From assembly GCA_027485405.1 (NCBI GenBank), contig JAIXRB010000047.1:1-45658 (forward strand): a DNA stretch of 45,658 nucleotides, written 5' to 3'. The notes beneath the pieces were generated by a model. It did no database searches and was not told the DNA's origin. It worked only from the letters and a program-made list of their open reading frames with translations. Position numbers and translations under genes: made by a program. The DNA comes from Leptospiraceae bacterium. GTDB taxonomy: Bacteria > Spirochaetota > Leptospiria > Leptospirales > Leptospiraceae. Of this stretch, positions 1 to 8,232 are shown in pieces; within the stretch, counting starts at the first letter, position 1; each line of letters starts with the position of its first letter.

Positions 1-49
1 ACTGAATGGCAATACCAATGGAAACTAATCCACCTAAGAATCGGGTCAT
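1..49 (-). CDS. Partial gene, N-terminus of a probable membrane protein
   Basis: Only the first 16 codons lie in the window. They read MTRFLGGLVSIGIAIQ, a basic start followed by a hydrophobic run. The ATG (49-47) overlaps the TGA (48-46) of the upstream glycosyltransferase in an ATGA arrangement, typical of translational coupling. A GtrA-like flippase or another membrane partner of the glycosyltransferase is possible, but 16 residues cannot settle this. Confidence 0.6.
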   Translation of the reverse strand, partial: MTRFLGGLVSIGIAIQ

Positions 50-1017
50 TTTTCGTAAATGTCCTCTATCACATAGAGAGGTCTGTGTTTACTTTCATCG
101 TGAATTCGACTTAAATACTCTCCCATGATACCGAGGGAAAAGAGTTGGATCCCGCCTAAAACTAAAACTATGATAACTATAGATGTCCAACCTTGGATGG
201 TTTGGTCCGTAAAATACTTTAAATACAAAGCATGGCAAGCGTACAAAACCCCAAAAATGGCAGTGATGATACCCAAGTAGGAAGAAATTTTCAGTGGGAT
301 TGTTGAAAAACTCGTGATTCCATCTAACGCAAATTTAATCATTTTGGTCAGAGAAAACTTTGTCACCCCTTGCTTTCTCTCATCTCTCTCATATTCGATT
401 CCTATTTGTTTATAGCCGATCCAGCTTATGAGTCCGCGAATATAACGATGGGTCTCTCGCATGGAACTCAGAACCTCTACTACCCTACGCGACATGATTC
501 GAAAGTCTCCCGTATCCAAAGGAATGTCAAACTTTGAAACACTTTTCATTATTCTGTAAAAAACCTTTGCTGTGAATAATTTAAACCAGGACTCTCCGCT
601 TCTTTTCTTTCGTTTCGCATAAACGACATCATAGCCTTCTTCTAGTTTGGCGTACAACTCAAGGATAAATTCTGGCGGGTCTTGGAGGTCTCCATCCATC
701 ACGACGACTGCTTTCCCTCTTGTGCAATCGATTCCAGCAGTTATGGCAAGTTGATGCCCATGGTTTCTGGAAAGATTCACCAAGCGAAACCCAGCTTCTG
801 TTTCACAAATGTCTTTCAGCAATGGAAAGGAAAGATCCTTAGAACCATCGTTCACCAAAAGGAATTCCACACTCGTATCTTTTACTTTAAACCTTTGGCA
901 AAAACTTGTCCGAAATTGTTTCAACCGGGAAATCAGTTCAGGAATGATCTTCTCTTCGTTGTAAATCGGAATGACTACAGAGAGAGTTACCTGGGCTACT
1001 TGCTTCTTTGCGAACAT
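46..1017 (-). CDS. Family 2 glycosyltransferase, GtrB/DPM-like, membrane-anchored
   Basis: This 323-residue protein has a GT-A family 2 domain in its first ~230 residues. It starts with VVIPIYNEE, has the VNDGS element near 55-59, and a metal/nucleotide-binding MDGDLQDPPE motif (D108, D110). Two hydrophobic segments near residues 240-265 and 280-300 are typical of the dolichyl/undecaprenyl-phosphate glycosyltransferases (DPM1, GtrB, ArnC). The family transfers a sugar from a nucleotide donor to a polyprenyl-phosphate carrier at the inner membrane for later glycan or LPS modification. The start is ATG and the stop overlaps the next gene by ATGA, so the two are probably co-translated. The sugar and acceptor cannot be predicted. 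Confidence 0.93.
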   Translation of the reverse strand: MFAKKQVAQVTLSVVIPIYNEEKIIPELISRLKQFRTSFCQRFKVKDTSVEFLLVNDGSKDLSFPLLKDICETEAGFRLVNLSRNHGHQLAITAGIDCTRGKAVVVMDGDLQDPPEFILELYAKLEEGYDVVYAKRKKRSGESWFKLFTAKVFYRIMKSVSKFDIPLDTGDFRIMSRRVVEVLSSMRETHRYIRGLISWIGYKQIGIEYERDERKQGVTKFSLTKMIKFALDGITSFSTIPLKISSYLGIITAIFGVLYACHALYLKYFTDQTIQGWTSIVIIVLVLGGIQLFSLGIMGEYLSRIHDESKHRPLYVIEDIYEK

Positions 1018-1178
1018 GAACTTAAAAAACCTTTCTTAAGAGGAACCTTGCAGTCCCTTTTCTTTCCATATTCTTCCTGGCAGATTGATCTTGACAGTGT
1101 TTTCAGAGACATTGCCCCGTTTTTCTGTTTAATTGTGAACGATTCTCAGAATCCATGGACTAAAGTAGGGAGAAGGAA

Positions 1179-1835
1179 ATGCAAGATTTTGTAGATTTAG
1201 GAGAAAAGTTCATCTTTCTTGTAATGCTCATTGCCAGCATTTTGGCCTTAGCAGTGTTTACAGAACGTTGGATTGTTTATCGATGGAATCTGACAAAAGA
1301 AGCGAACCACTTCCTTGATCTTTTGGTCCAGCATCTCAGAAAAAAGGACATTTTGGGCATCGAAAATCTGATTTTGAACCAAGGCAGAGAAACGGTCTAT
1401 ACCCGATTTACCAAGTTCAGCCTTGAAAGAGAGAAAGAAAATCCTAAGGGACTTAGCGAACTTATGGAAGGACAAATTCTAAAAGAAAAAATTGTTCTCG
1501 AAGAAAGACTGCCTATTTTGAACACCTTGGGAAACAACACACCGTTCATAGGTTTGTTAGGAACAGTTCTTGGGGTTATCAAGGCATTCTATGGTCTTGG
1601 AACATTAGGAAACTCGGGAGCCGAAGTTGTTATGCGTTCCATTTCAACGGCACTTCTTGCGACTGCCGCAGGGCTCGCTGTTGCAATTCCAGTCGTTATG
1701 GCAAACAATTATTTTTCTAGAAAACTAAAGGTGATCATGGCTAATTTGGAGATTGTCTCAAAAGAAGTACATGCAAATCTCGTTGTCTCGGGAAAAGCCC
1801 ATCATTCATCTCACCACAGTAGCTCTCATCATTAA
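1179..1835 (+). CDS. exbB: ExbB/TolQ/MotA-family proton-channel protein with His-rich tail
   Basis: The 218-residue protein has the ExbB/TolQ topology. One membrane helix lies near residues 13-33, a long cytoplasmic loop follows, and two helices lie near 115-135 and 150-178. The conserved GLLGTVLGVIKAF and ATAAGLAVAIPVVMANNYF segments are visible. ExbB normally forms a pentamer around ExbD and powers TonB with the proton gradient. The ATG is preceded by a strong GGGAGAAGGAA ribosome-binding site. TonB follows after 9 bases, with no exbD between them. The C-terminus ends in an unusual His/Ser-rich stretch (HHSSHHSSSHH), which could bind metal or be a disordered tail. Family assignment is firm; the choice between ExbB and TolQ rests on the TonB neighbour. 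Confidence 0.92.
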   Translation: MQDFVDLGEKFIFLVMLIASILALAVFTERWIVYRWNLTKEANHFLDLLVQHLRKKDILGIENLILNQGRETVYTRFTKFSLEREKENPKGLSELMEGQILKEKIVLEERLPILNTLGNNTPFIGLLGTVLGVIKAFYGLGTLGNSGAEVVMRSISTALLATAAGLAVAIPVVMANNYFSRKLKVIMANLEIVSKEVHANLVVSGKAHHSSHHSSSHH

Positions 1836-1844
1836 GAACTAGAA

Positions 1845-2483
1845 ATGGACAGATCTCTCAAATATAAGATTCTGAAATTTGGTTTGTTCAAGTTTTGTGT
1901 TTTATTTTCGTTTTTTGTACATTTCAGTGCCTACGCTAGTTACTACATAGCCACTCTTCCTTCAGAAGCAGGGTTTTCAGATTCAGATCAGTTAGACGAG
2001 GTAGATTTGGATTGGGAAGAAATTCCGCCGGAACTCTTGGGCGGCACATCGAGCCCCGCACCTGTCGAAAAGAACGATTGGGTAGAAGGAACCAATAAAG
2101 ATAAAAATGCCGATGCGCCTGACGACACTGATATCAATCCGAACCAACTTTCTGGGAATGGAACCGATAAAGAAGGCTTTCTTTTCTCTTACAACGGTGA
2201 CAAACCTCCCACAGTGATCATCGATTTTGATCTCAAATCCCTCTATCCTGAAGCGGCTAAGGCGGCAAGTATCACAAGTAAGACTGTGGTGGTTTTGATC
2301 CAGGTCGATGAATCTGGGCAACTCCAAGGGCAAAAAATCGTTTCTGGAAAAGCGGGATACGGTTTCGATGAAGCCGCCATGAAAGTGATTCGAATGGCTC
2401 GTTTTTCGCCAGGATACAACAATGGAAAACCAACCAAAATGTCGCATAGACTCCCCATTACCTTTGTTCTCGATGAAGACTAA
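1845..2483 (+). CDS. tonB: TonB-family energy transducer
   Basis: The 212-residue protein has a single N-terminal membrane anchor (about residues 12-38), an acidic linker rich in Asp, Glu, Asn and Pro, and a C-terminal TonB domain (about 135-212). The domain shows VVVLIQVDESGQL, GFDEAAMKVIRMARFSPG and a final MSHRLPITFVL strand, the usual TonB_C pattern. The Pro-Lys/Pro-Glu spacer of classical TonB is replaced by this acidic linker. TonB proteins cross the periplasm and transmit ExbB/ExbD energy to outer-membrane receptors. The gene follows exbB by 9 bases and its end overlaps the next gene by 11 bases, so the three form an operon. No TonB-dependent receptor is present in the window. Confidence 0.9.
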   Translation: MDRSLKYKILKFGLFKFCVLFSFFVHFSAYASYYIATLPSEAGFSDSDQLDEVDLDWEEIPPELLGGTSSPAPVEKNDWVEGTNKDKNADAPDDTDINPNQLSGNGTDKEGFLFSYNGDKPPTVIIDFDLKSLYPEAAKAASITSKTVVVLIQVDESGQLQGQKIVSGKAGYGFDEAAMKVIRMARFSPGYNNGKPTKMSHRLPITFVLDED

Positions 2484-4680
2484 ACACCTTAATTTTTTAG
2501 CCCTTTTCTTCCTCTGTTGGATTTCGTTTCCAATTCTGAGTAAGCCAGGGATCTCATTGAACACTGATCCGTTTGAGCTAAGTTCTGCTGTTCCAAATTC
2601 TGTAGGAGAGTCAGGTAAAACAAAAGACGATGTGGACTTCTCTAAAGAGATTTCCTTCCCAAAAGCTTCCGAACTCGGACAGGAATTGTCCAGCTTAGTA
2701 CAGCCAATAATGACATATCTTTTAGCTAAAGAATCCAAGGCTTCGGATTGCAAACCAAAGCCTTCTCAAATCGGACAATCCAGTTTACTAGAAGAACTTT
2801 TGTTTGGTCCTTGCCAGTTTTCTAGGTATGGAGATCTCTATTCCATTGCCCCTCATGATTTGAACGCTTATAAAAAACAATTAACGAATAAAAACCCAAT
2901 TCTCGTTAGTTTTTTAAACTATGAAAACTTTGCAGAATCAAAAACATCTGAGATTTATTCAAAAGAAAGTGGAAGTCTAACTGGTCTTACCCCTCTTGTC
3001 CTAGTCGGGTACGATATTGATAAGTCTTCCTTCAAAGCTTGGCGTCCCATCGTAAAACAGAGTGAAGATAGTTTTGTTTGGATTTCTTTTCCTTTAGCTC
3101 AGAAATTGATTAGGTCTGCTTATTTTTTCCAAACTAGATCCCTCCCAAACTTGGTTTCTGAAAAAGAAGCGATCCGATTGCTTGAAAAGAATAGCGATGC
3201 TGAATTTTTGCTAGAAAGCCCAAATCGTATCATAGCTTCGCAAGGAGACTGGAGCGACCGAGTTCGAGTTCAATGGAACTCAGTTCCCAACGCCATTGGC
3301 TACGAGGTGTTTCGAAAGCGAAAAACTGACTCAAAATTCCAATCAGCTGGGCTTTCCCGCGGGAGTCTGTTTGAAGATTTAGGAGTGCAACGGGAAACGG
3401 CCTACGTATACCAGGTACAAGCTATTTCTGAAAATGGAAGATCTAAAGTCTCGGTTCTAAGCAACGAAGGTTATGCGAGTCCGGTATCTAAAGATTCTAA
3501 AAAGCGAATTTTCATTACGGGTCTCAAGGCAACAACGGGAAATTATTTCGACAGAGTCGAGCTAACTTGGGATCTCCCCTCCTCTCCAGGGCTTGAAGTA
3601 ACTGTTTTCAAATGGAGCCCAATTTTCAAAAGTTTTAAGAGCATTGGAAAAACGAACAAAACCTCCTTTTCAGATCCGAAAGCCAGTAAAACAGACATTG
3701 AAGTCTATCGTGTTGGGGTAGAAAGTACACAGGAATCTTACAGCAATATGGTGACAGGGTATACTAGAAAAGAAGGCTCTATTGAATTCCAGGTAGAAAA
3801 GCCAACTGTTTCAAAAGGTCAGTTTAGAGACAAAGTAACTCTTTCTTGGAAGCCTTTGCCTGGAGCCATAAACTATTTGATTTTCAAGCGTGCCACAAAC
3901 GCAAGTCCTTGGAAAAAGCTTACAGAAACAGATAGTCTCCAATGGGAAGACAAAGAAGAACCCCTTTCTACAGGAGAGTATTCCGTTTCTGCTGTCTTTG
4001 AAAAAAATAGATTGAGCATTCCATCTACCCCAGACAAGGGCTTTGCAACCATGCTGGCATCCAAGTCTTTGGCATCGCCTACACCAGAAAGTCTCGCTGT
4101 CCAAGAAGACTATAGTAAGCAGACCGTAAACATTCAATGGAAAAGTGAAAAGGTAGATTCCTTTCAGTTCTATTTCCGTGAACTAGGATCCAATTCCTGG
4201 AAAAAATGGAAAGAAGTTTCAGGTCAACTAAGGTCTGCTCAGCTAGAATTCCCTGAGTCAAATGAACTCATTTATGTAACTATGATTTCTAAATCTGAAG
4301 GATTTGTGGATAGTGCTTTTGCCCAGCCCACATTGATGGCTTTGTATTCTCCGTTAGTTGATACCAAAAAAGCTAGGGCTTTCGGAGAATCTCCAATATC
4401 TAAGTTTTCGGGTCCTTGGACTGCCATGTATTGGGATGGAAAATCCTCAGTGAGGCCCATCACTCTTGAAATCCTCTCCGATGAGTTTTCTAATTCTGTG
4501 GAGCTCAGATGGAATCAAAAATCCATTTTTAAAGGACGAATGATCTTGGAAGGGACTGTATTGGAAGAGTCTGGCAAATGGAAAATTAGTGTCTCACCTG
4601 ATGCCGATGCCATACAGGCTGATGTTTCTGACAAAGGGATTTTGCCTGAAAAAGCTCGCCTTTCCTTTGTTCGGGAGTAA
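2473..4680 (+). CDS. Secreted protein: degenerate papain-like domain plus fibronectin-III-like repeats
   Basis: I start this 735-residue protein at the ATG at 2473, because it gives a clean signal peptide (MKTKHLNFLALFFLCWISF). An in-frame start at 2422 would add 17 uncharacteristic residues. Residues ~110-215 resemble the C-terminal half of C1A (papain) peptidases. LVLVGYD (176-181) and FKAW...FVWISF match the strands around the catalytic His and Asn, but those positions hold T173 and R191, and no catalytic Cys motif is visible. At least three fibronectin-III-like modules follow (about 255-335, 350-430, 450-535), each with a DRVxLxW strand. A fourth probable module lies at ~550-640, then a C-terminal beta domain. 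It is probably a periplasmic or surface binding protein rather than a protease. The 11-base overlap with tonB suggests co-expression. Confidence 0.85.
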   Translation: MKTKHLNFLALFFLCWISFPILSKPGISLNTDPFELSSAVPNSVGESGKTKDDVDFSKEISFPKASELGQELSSLVQPIMTYLLAKESKASDCKPKPSQIGQSSLLEELLFGPCQFSRYGDLYSIAPHDLNAYKKQLTNKNPILVSFLNYENFAESKTSEIYSKESGSLTGLTPLVLVGYDIDKSSFKAWRPIVKQSEDSFVWISFPLAQKLIRSAYFFQTRSLPNLVSEKEAIRLLEKNSDAEFLLESPNRIIASQGDWSDRVRVQWNSVPNAIGYEVFRKRKTDSKFQSAGLSRGSLFEDLGVQRETAYVYQVQAISENGRSKVSVLSNEGYASPVSKDSKKRIFITGLKATTGNYFDRVELTWDLPSSPGLEVTVFKWSPIFKSFKSIGKTNKTSFSDPKASKTDIEVYRVGVESTQESYSNMVTGYTRKEGSIEFQVEKPTVSKGQFRDKVTLSWKPLPGAINYLIFKRATNASPWKKLTETDSLQWEDKEEPLSTGEYSVSAVFEKNRLSIPSTPDKGFATMLASKSLASPTPESLAVQEDYSKQTVNIQWKSEKVDSFQFYFRELGSNSWKKWKEVSGQLRSAQLEFPESNELIYVTMISKSEGFVDSAFAQPTLMALYSPLVDTKKARAFGESPISKFSGPWTAMYWDGKSSVRPITLEILSDEFSNSVELRWNQKSIFKGRMILEGTVLEESGKWKISVSPDADAIQADVSDKGILPEKARLSFVRE

Positions 4681-4688
4681 AGCTTGAA

Positions 4689-4982
4689 TCAAAAGAGTGT
4701 AGTTTTTTCGCAGTTTTGGCGGCAACTTCTCTCCAAACCGAAGCAAGTATTTACCAAAGCCGCAAAATCTTGAGTTGAATAGGACTGCTCTCCTACTAAT
4801 GCCTTGTAAATGAGATCGTTTTTTAGGAAACAGTTTCCTTCAATCGTAGAACATTGATTTCTTTCGAAACAAGCAATTCGAGGTGAGGTCTCCTGTGAAC
4901 AGGATCCTCCAAAAAGGATTAAAAAAAGAGCGATTGATTTCCAAAAACGATACCCTGATTTTTTAAAAGGAAACAATTTCAT
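4689..4982 (-). CDS. Small cysteine-rich putative lipoprotein
   Basis: The 97-residue protein has a basic N-terminus, a hydrophobic core (SIALFLILFGG) and a Cys at residue 28, consistent with a spirochaetal lipobox (GGSC). The mature part contains six further Cys residues, enough for three disulfides, which suggests an extracytoplasmic fold. Its ATG lies 20 bases inside the end of the uridylyltransferase gene, so it is the last gene of that operon. I do not recognise a family. It converges on the fibronectin-III gene, with only 8 bases between the two stops. Confidence 0.7.
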   Translation of the reverse strand: MKLFPFKKSGYRFWKSIALFLILFGGSCSQETSPRIACFERNQCSTIEGNCFLKNDLIYKALVGEQSYSTQDFAALVNTCFGLERSCRQNCEKTTLF

Positions 4983-6378
4983 TGCTAAAAGTAGCTTTGG
5001 CTAATTCGGATATTTTCCGGAGTTTTCCAGTTCGATTGACAAAACTCACTTTCCCTTTTATTTCAATTTTTGCATCAAACTCGATCTCGCCTTCGACCTT
5101 TAATTCTTCACATAAAACCAATGATGGGTACGCTTTGAACAGTTCATCAAATCTCTTGATTTTTTTGTAATAGGTGTCATCTAAACTAACCAACATTTCA
5201 CCTAAATTAGCTTTCTTTCTAGCTTGGCTCATCGTCAAAGAAAAATCTTCGTTCAGATCATAGGCATCAGACCTACGTATCAAATAGTCTTCAGTTTTTT
5301 TAACTGGGGCGAATCGATCTCTAGGTATAATGATCCCCTTGAATTTTGGGAAATTGCCAACAGCAGATCCCATCGCTGTTTCCAATTGCAATACATCTAT
5401 GCCATCAACAGTTTTTGGGTTCACAATAAGAGATAAGGAAAAGTCACCAGCCGCGAATCGCTTTTTCAAGGAAGTTAGGTTGATCCAGAGATTGTTGGTT
5501 GAAAAAGTCCGAAACTTGCCTAGACCGCTGAATTCATGCTCTTTGTCTTTAGGAACCTGTGCCGTTTCTAAGAGCTCATAACCACAGAATTCACCGTTCA
5601 CAAGATTTCGATAAATTGCCCCGCCCTTTTTATCGGCTAGAGTTTTTGGGGTCATCTCCATTGCAAAATCGATTTTCTCATTCAATAGAAAGCTAACAAT
5701 ATGGGGATCTACAGTAGCACCTAAGTTATCTCCGTTTGATAGAAATGCAATTTCAAAGCCTTGGTCAAGCAATTGGTCCAATATACCAGTTTCAACTAAT
5801 GTAAAGTAGATATCCCCGTGCCCAGGGGGACACCAGTCTTCTTTCTCGTTTGCACTTTTAATTGGAGATAAGTCTTTCACCGCTAGTCGAGGAACTTTGT
5901 TTTGCAAAAAAGTTGAAGTGATTTTCTGTGAAAATCCAATTCGAGAGAGCTCCTCCTGCGAATCTTTTTGAGTATTGTACGAATCCATAAATAGAAGCGG
6001 GACTTCCAATCCAAATTTGTTTCGGATAAACCGAATCTGGTCAGCAATTACTTCCAAGAAGGATTTGTTTTCTTTAATTGGGATTAAGGACTTAGCTTTT
6101 TCTAAGCCCATAGAAGTTCCCAATCCACCGTTTAGCTTAATCACAACGAGCTTTTCGAGTAATTCCTTTTGAAAAGTAAATTTCGAATGGATTTCTTCTA
6201 ATGAGATTTCGTCAACTAAAGGGTCTAGGTCACCTACTGATTCCCATTTTACGATTCCGGTTTCTCCCGCTCGGACTTGCTCGATCTTTTTAATAAAATC
6301 TAGGATAAAAGCCTCGGATAGTCCTGCTTTGGACATTTTCTCTCGGACAAGCTGGTGGGATTTCTCAATTGGATTCAT
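4963..6378 (-). CDS. UTP-glucose-1-phosphate uridylyltransferase (eukaryote-like UDPGP family)
   Basis: The 471-residue protein belongs to the UGP2-like UDPGP family rather than the short bacterial GalU family. The nucleotide-binding motif KLNGGLGTSMG is at residues 81-91, followed by GLEKAKSLIP (92-100). The family segments FLSNGDNLGATVDP and GKFRTFSTNNLWINL, and a C-terminal beta-helix-like tail, are also present. The family makes UDP-glucose from UTP and glucose-1-phosphate in the cytoplasm for polysaccharide, LPS or storage-sugar synthesis. The gene lies 9 bases after a small secreted protein in an operon otherwise coding for envelope proteins, so a role in supplying sugar for envelope glycans is a reasonable inference. 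Activity on other sugars (as in UDP-N-acetylhexosamine pyrophosphorylases) is less likely given the motifs. Confidence 0.9.
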   Translation of the reverse strand: MNPIEKSHQLVREKMSKAGLSEAFILDFIKKIEQVRAGETGIVKWESVGDLDPLVDEISLEEIHSKFTFQKELLEKLVVIKLNGGLGTSMGLEKAKSLIPIKENKSFLEVIADQIRFIRNKFGLEVPLLFMDSYNTQKDSQEELSRIGFSQKITSTFLQNKVPRLAVKDLSPIKSANEKEDWCPPGHGDIYFTLVETGILDQLLDQGFEIAFLSNGDNLGATVDPHIVSFLLNEKIDFAMEMTPKTLADKKGGAIYRNLVNGEFCGYELLETAQVPKDKEHEFSGLGKFRTFSTNNLWINLTSLKKRFAAGDFSLSLIVNPKTVDGIDVLQLETAMGSAVGNFPKFKGIIIPRDRFAPVKKTEDYLIRRSDAYDLNEDFSLTMSQARKKANLGEMLVSLDDTYYKKIKRFDELFKAYPSLVLCEELKVEGEIEFDAKIEIKGKVSFVNRTGKLRKISELAKATFSNEIVSF

Positions 6379-6387
6379 AGGCTACTC

Positions 6388-6753
6388 CTAAGGTTTTAGT
6401 TCTAATTCGCCAAGTCGGATTCGATATGGATTTTCCGATTCCTTTGGGTCCCAGAGAAAGAAGGCTGTGATTTCTCTCCCTTCAGCTAAAGCCACTGGTT
6501 TTTCATCCTGGAGTTCGTACTTTGGCATGAAAAGGGTAAAATTATAAATAAATACAGTTTTTTGATCTTTTCGTTTTTCGAGCTGAACCCCTTTTTGTAA
6601 GGGATCTCTTTTTACGATCTTTTCGTAAGGAAGGGGATATAGCTTGTTCCACGCAAGTGCAAACTCGCTTTCCGCCTTTGCGTAATCAGGTTTGGCTTCT
6701 AGAAATGATGGAAAAAGGCAGAGAAGTAAAAAAACGAACTTCCCTGCGGCCAT
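6388..6753 (-). CDS. Small secreted protein of unknown function
   Basis: The 121-residue protein begins with a short signal peptide (MAAGKFVFLLLCLFPSFLEA). The mature part is charged, with no membrane helix or Cys, and contains two probable beta-rich stretches (VFIYNFTLFMPKYEL and REITAFFLWDPKE). Its ATG directly follows the TAA of the FadL-like gene (TAAATG), which implies translational coupling. The uridylyltransferase follows after 9 bases. I recognise no family. Confidence 0.75.
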   Translation of the reverse strand: MAAGKFVFLLLCLFPSFLEAKPDYAKAESEFALAWNKLYPLPYEKIVKRDPLQKGVQLEKRKDQKTVFIYNFTLFMPKYELQDEKPVALAEGREITAFFLWDPKESENPYRIRLGELELKP

Positions 6754-8232
6754 TTAATTTCTCGAACTTACCATTACGTATAGAGAATGTGCACTGTATT
6801 CAAAAGACTGAGAAAGTGAATTTGGATCAATCCGAGAATTTCCAAATCCAAACTCCCTGATGTAAGTTAGAGAAATTGATGATTTGCTTGTTAACCAGGA
6901 GCATCCCAAACTAAATCCTCGGTTTCGGCTATATTCGTTTCTCGGGTTTGTTCCTGATCTCGCCAATTGATATGTTAATGAGTTGTCTCCGGATGTAAGT
7001 GCGAATTGGTTTTGAATCGAATTTTGAAGTGCGATGTCGAAGGCGGACTCTGTCCAAGATATAGGCTTTGTATTTGGTTCATTCGTAAAACCACCTAATA
7101 GAATCGAGAATGTATCTGCGATATAGTATTCCATACCATAGGCAAAATTCAAAGTAGAGACCCTAGTCAATTCTCGAATTTCAGAGTCCTGAACAATGTA
7201 ATTCACCCGCGAGCCTAGCACTCGAATCGTATCTTGGTTCGACCGCTTTTTGTATCCTGAGTGGTATATTGTGTCAAAACTAACCAAGAATCGTGAAGTG
7301 GGGAAAAAAGCTGTTCCAAACCTAATTTCAGATGTTTCTGGAATTGATGAAACTAAGTTAGGTCGTTTCGAAATTACACCGCTTTCAACTCCCGTAAACC
7401 CCTTGTCTGTACCTTCAATAAAGTCCACAGCATTTGACCCTGCACTTCTTAAAGAATCGGTGTAGACTTCGTTGTACAAACGATTTCCGCCTGTTACTAG
7501 GATTTTTCTCATACTTAAGCCAAATGAAATTTTATCGGTCATTTGATACTGAAAACCTACAATGGGCATTAGTCCATTGGTTTGTCGATTGTCTATAAAG
7601 GTTCTCATCACATAACTGAAATCAGAGAATTGTTGAAATTGAGTTCGAGCGATGTTTTTTGTATCATGCAAATAATATAAAGTCAAACCAAAAGATAACT
7701 TGGGTGTAATAAGGAAGGCGAAGGAAGGACCTACTAATATCTGTGAGTATTTTTCCTTGCTGAAGTTTCGTGTCTGGTTAATCGTAGGAGAGACCAAAGG
7801 AAAGTTTACCTGATCTGCTCTATCATAGTTAGTATTGTATGTGTTTACAATTGAGAAACCAAATTTCCAAGAATTAAAACTCTTCAAAATACCAACGAAA
7901 TTTGGGTCAAAACCTGAGGATTGTTGGGTATAAACTTGTCCTGGAGTATCAATGTTCTTATACTTTCTTTCGGTGTTTTTGAAATTGCTTGCTGAAATGG
8001 AAAAACCATCGTTAAAAGAAAATGCAAGCCCTGCAGGATTGTAATAGGCACCACTTGGATCATCTGAGATTGCTGTGTATGCACCACCTAAACCTGCCGC
8101 CCGTTCGCCATAAAATCCGTTTATATTTTGATAAGGTTCGGTGGCAAATAAACTCGGAATTCCAAGTATTAAAACATAGAAAATAATTGCGAAAGAAACC
8201 GATTTTAGGAATTTTTTTTGTGACAATGGCAT
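6754..8232 (-). CDS. FadL/OmpP1-like outer-membrane beta-barrel protein
   Basis: The 492-residue protein has a signal peptide (to about residue 30, ending PSLFA) and then the FadL-type N-terminal signature: ERAAGLGGAYTAISDDPSGAYYNPAGLAF. The remainder alternates aromatic and polar residues in many amphipathic strands, as expected of a 14-stranded barrel. FadL-family proteins carry long-chain fatty acids or other hydrophobic molecules across the outer membrane. The C-terminus (SSRN) does not end in the usual aromatic residue, so the last strand may be atypical. The start codon immediately follows the TAA of the upstream lipoprotein gene. The substrate cannot be predicted. Confidence 0.87.
   Translation of the reverse strand: MPLSQKKFLKSVSFAIIFYVLILGIPSLFATEPYQNINGFYGERAAGLGGAYTAISDDPSGAYYNPAGLAFSFNDGFSISASNFKNTERKYKNIDTPGQVYTQQSSGFDPNFVGILKSFNSWKFGFSIVNTYNTNYDRADQVNFPLVSPTINQTRNFSKEKYSQILVGPSFAFLITPKLSFGLTLYYLHDTKNIARTQFQQFSDFSYVMRTFIDNRQTNGLMPIVGFQYQMTDKISFGLSMRKILVTGGNRLYNEVYTDSLRSAGSNAVDFIEGTDKGFTGVESGVISKRPNLVSSIPETSEIRFGTAFFPTSRFLVSFDTIYHSGYKKRSNQDTIRVLGSRVNYIVQDSEIRELTRVSTLNFAYGMEYYIADTFSILLGGFTNEPNTKPISWTESAFDIALQNSIQNQFALTSGDNSLTYQLARSGTNPRNEYSRNRGFSLGCSWLTSKSSISLTYIREFGFGNSRIDPNSLSQSFEYSAHSLYVMVSSRN

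Noticed and set aside
682..1194. 170-residue plus-strand frame
   Set aside because: It lies mostly antisense to the glycosyltransferase, has no domain-like pattern, and overlaps the well-supported start of exbB.
1992..2753. 253-residue minus-strand frame
   Set aside because: It is antisense to tonB and the fibronectin-III gene, both clearly coding; the composition is shadow-like.
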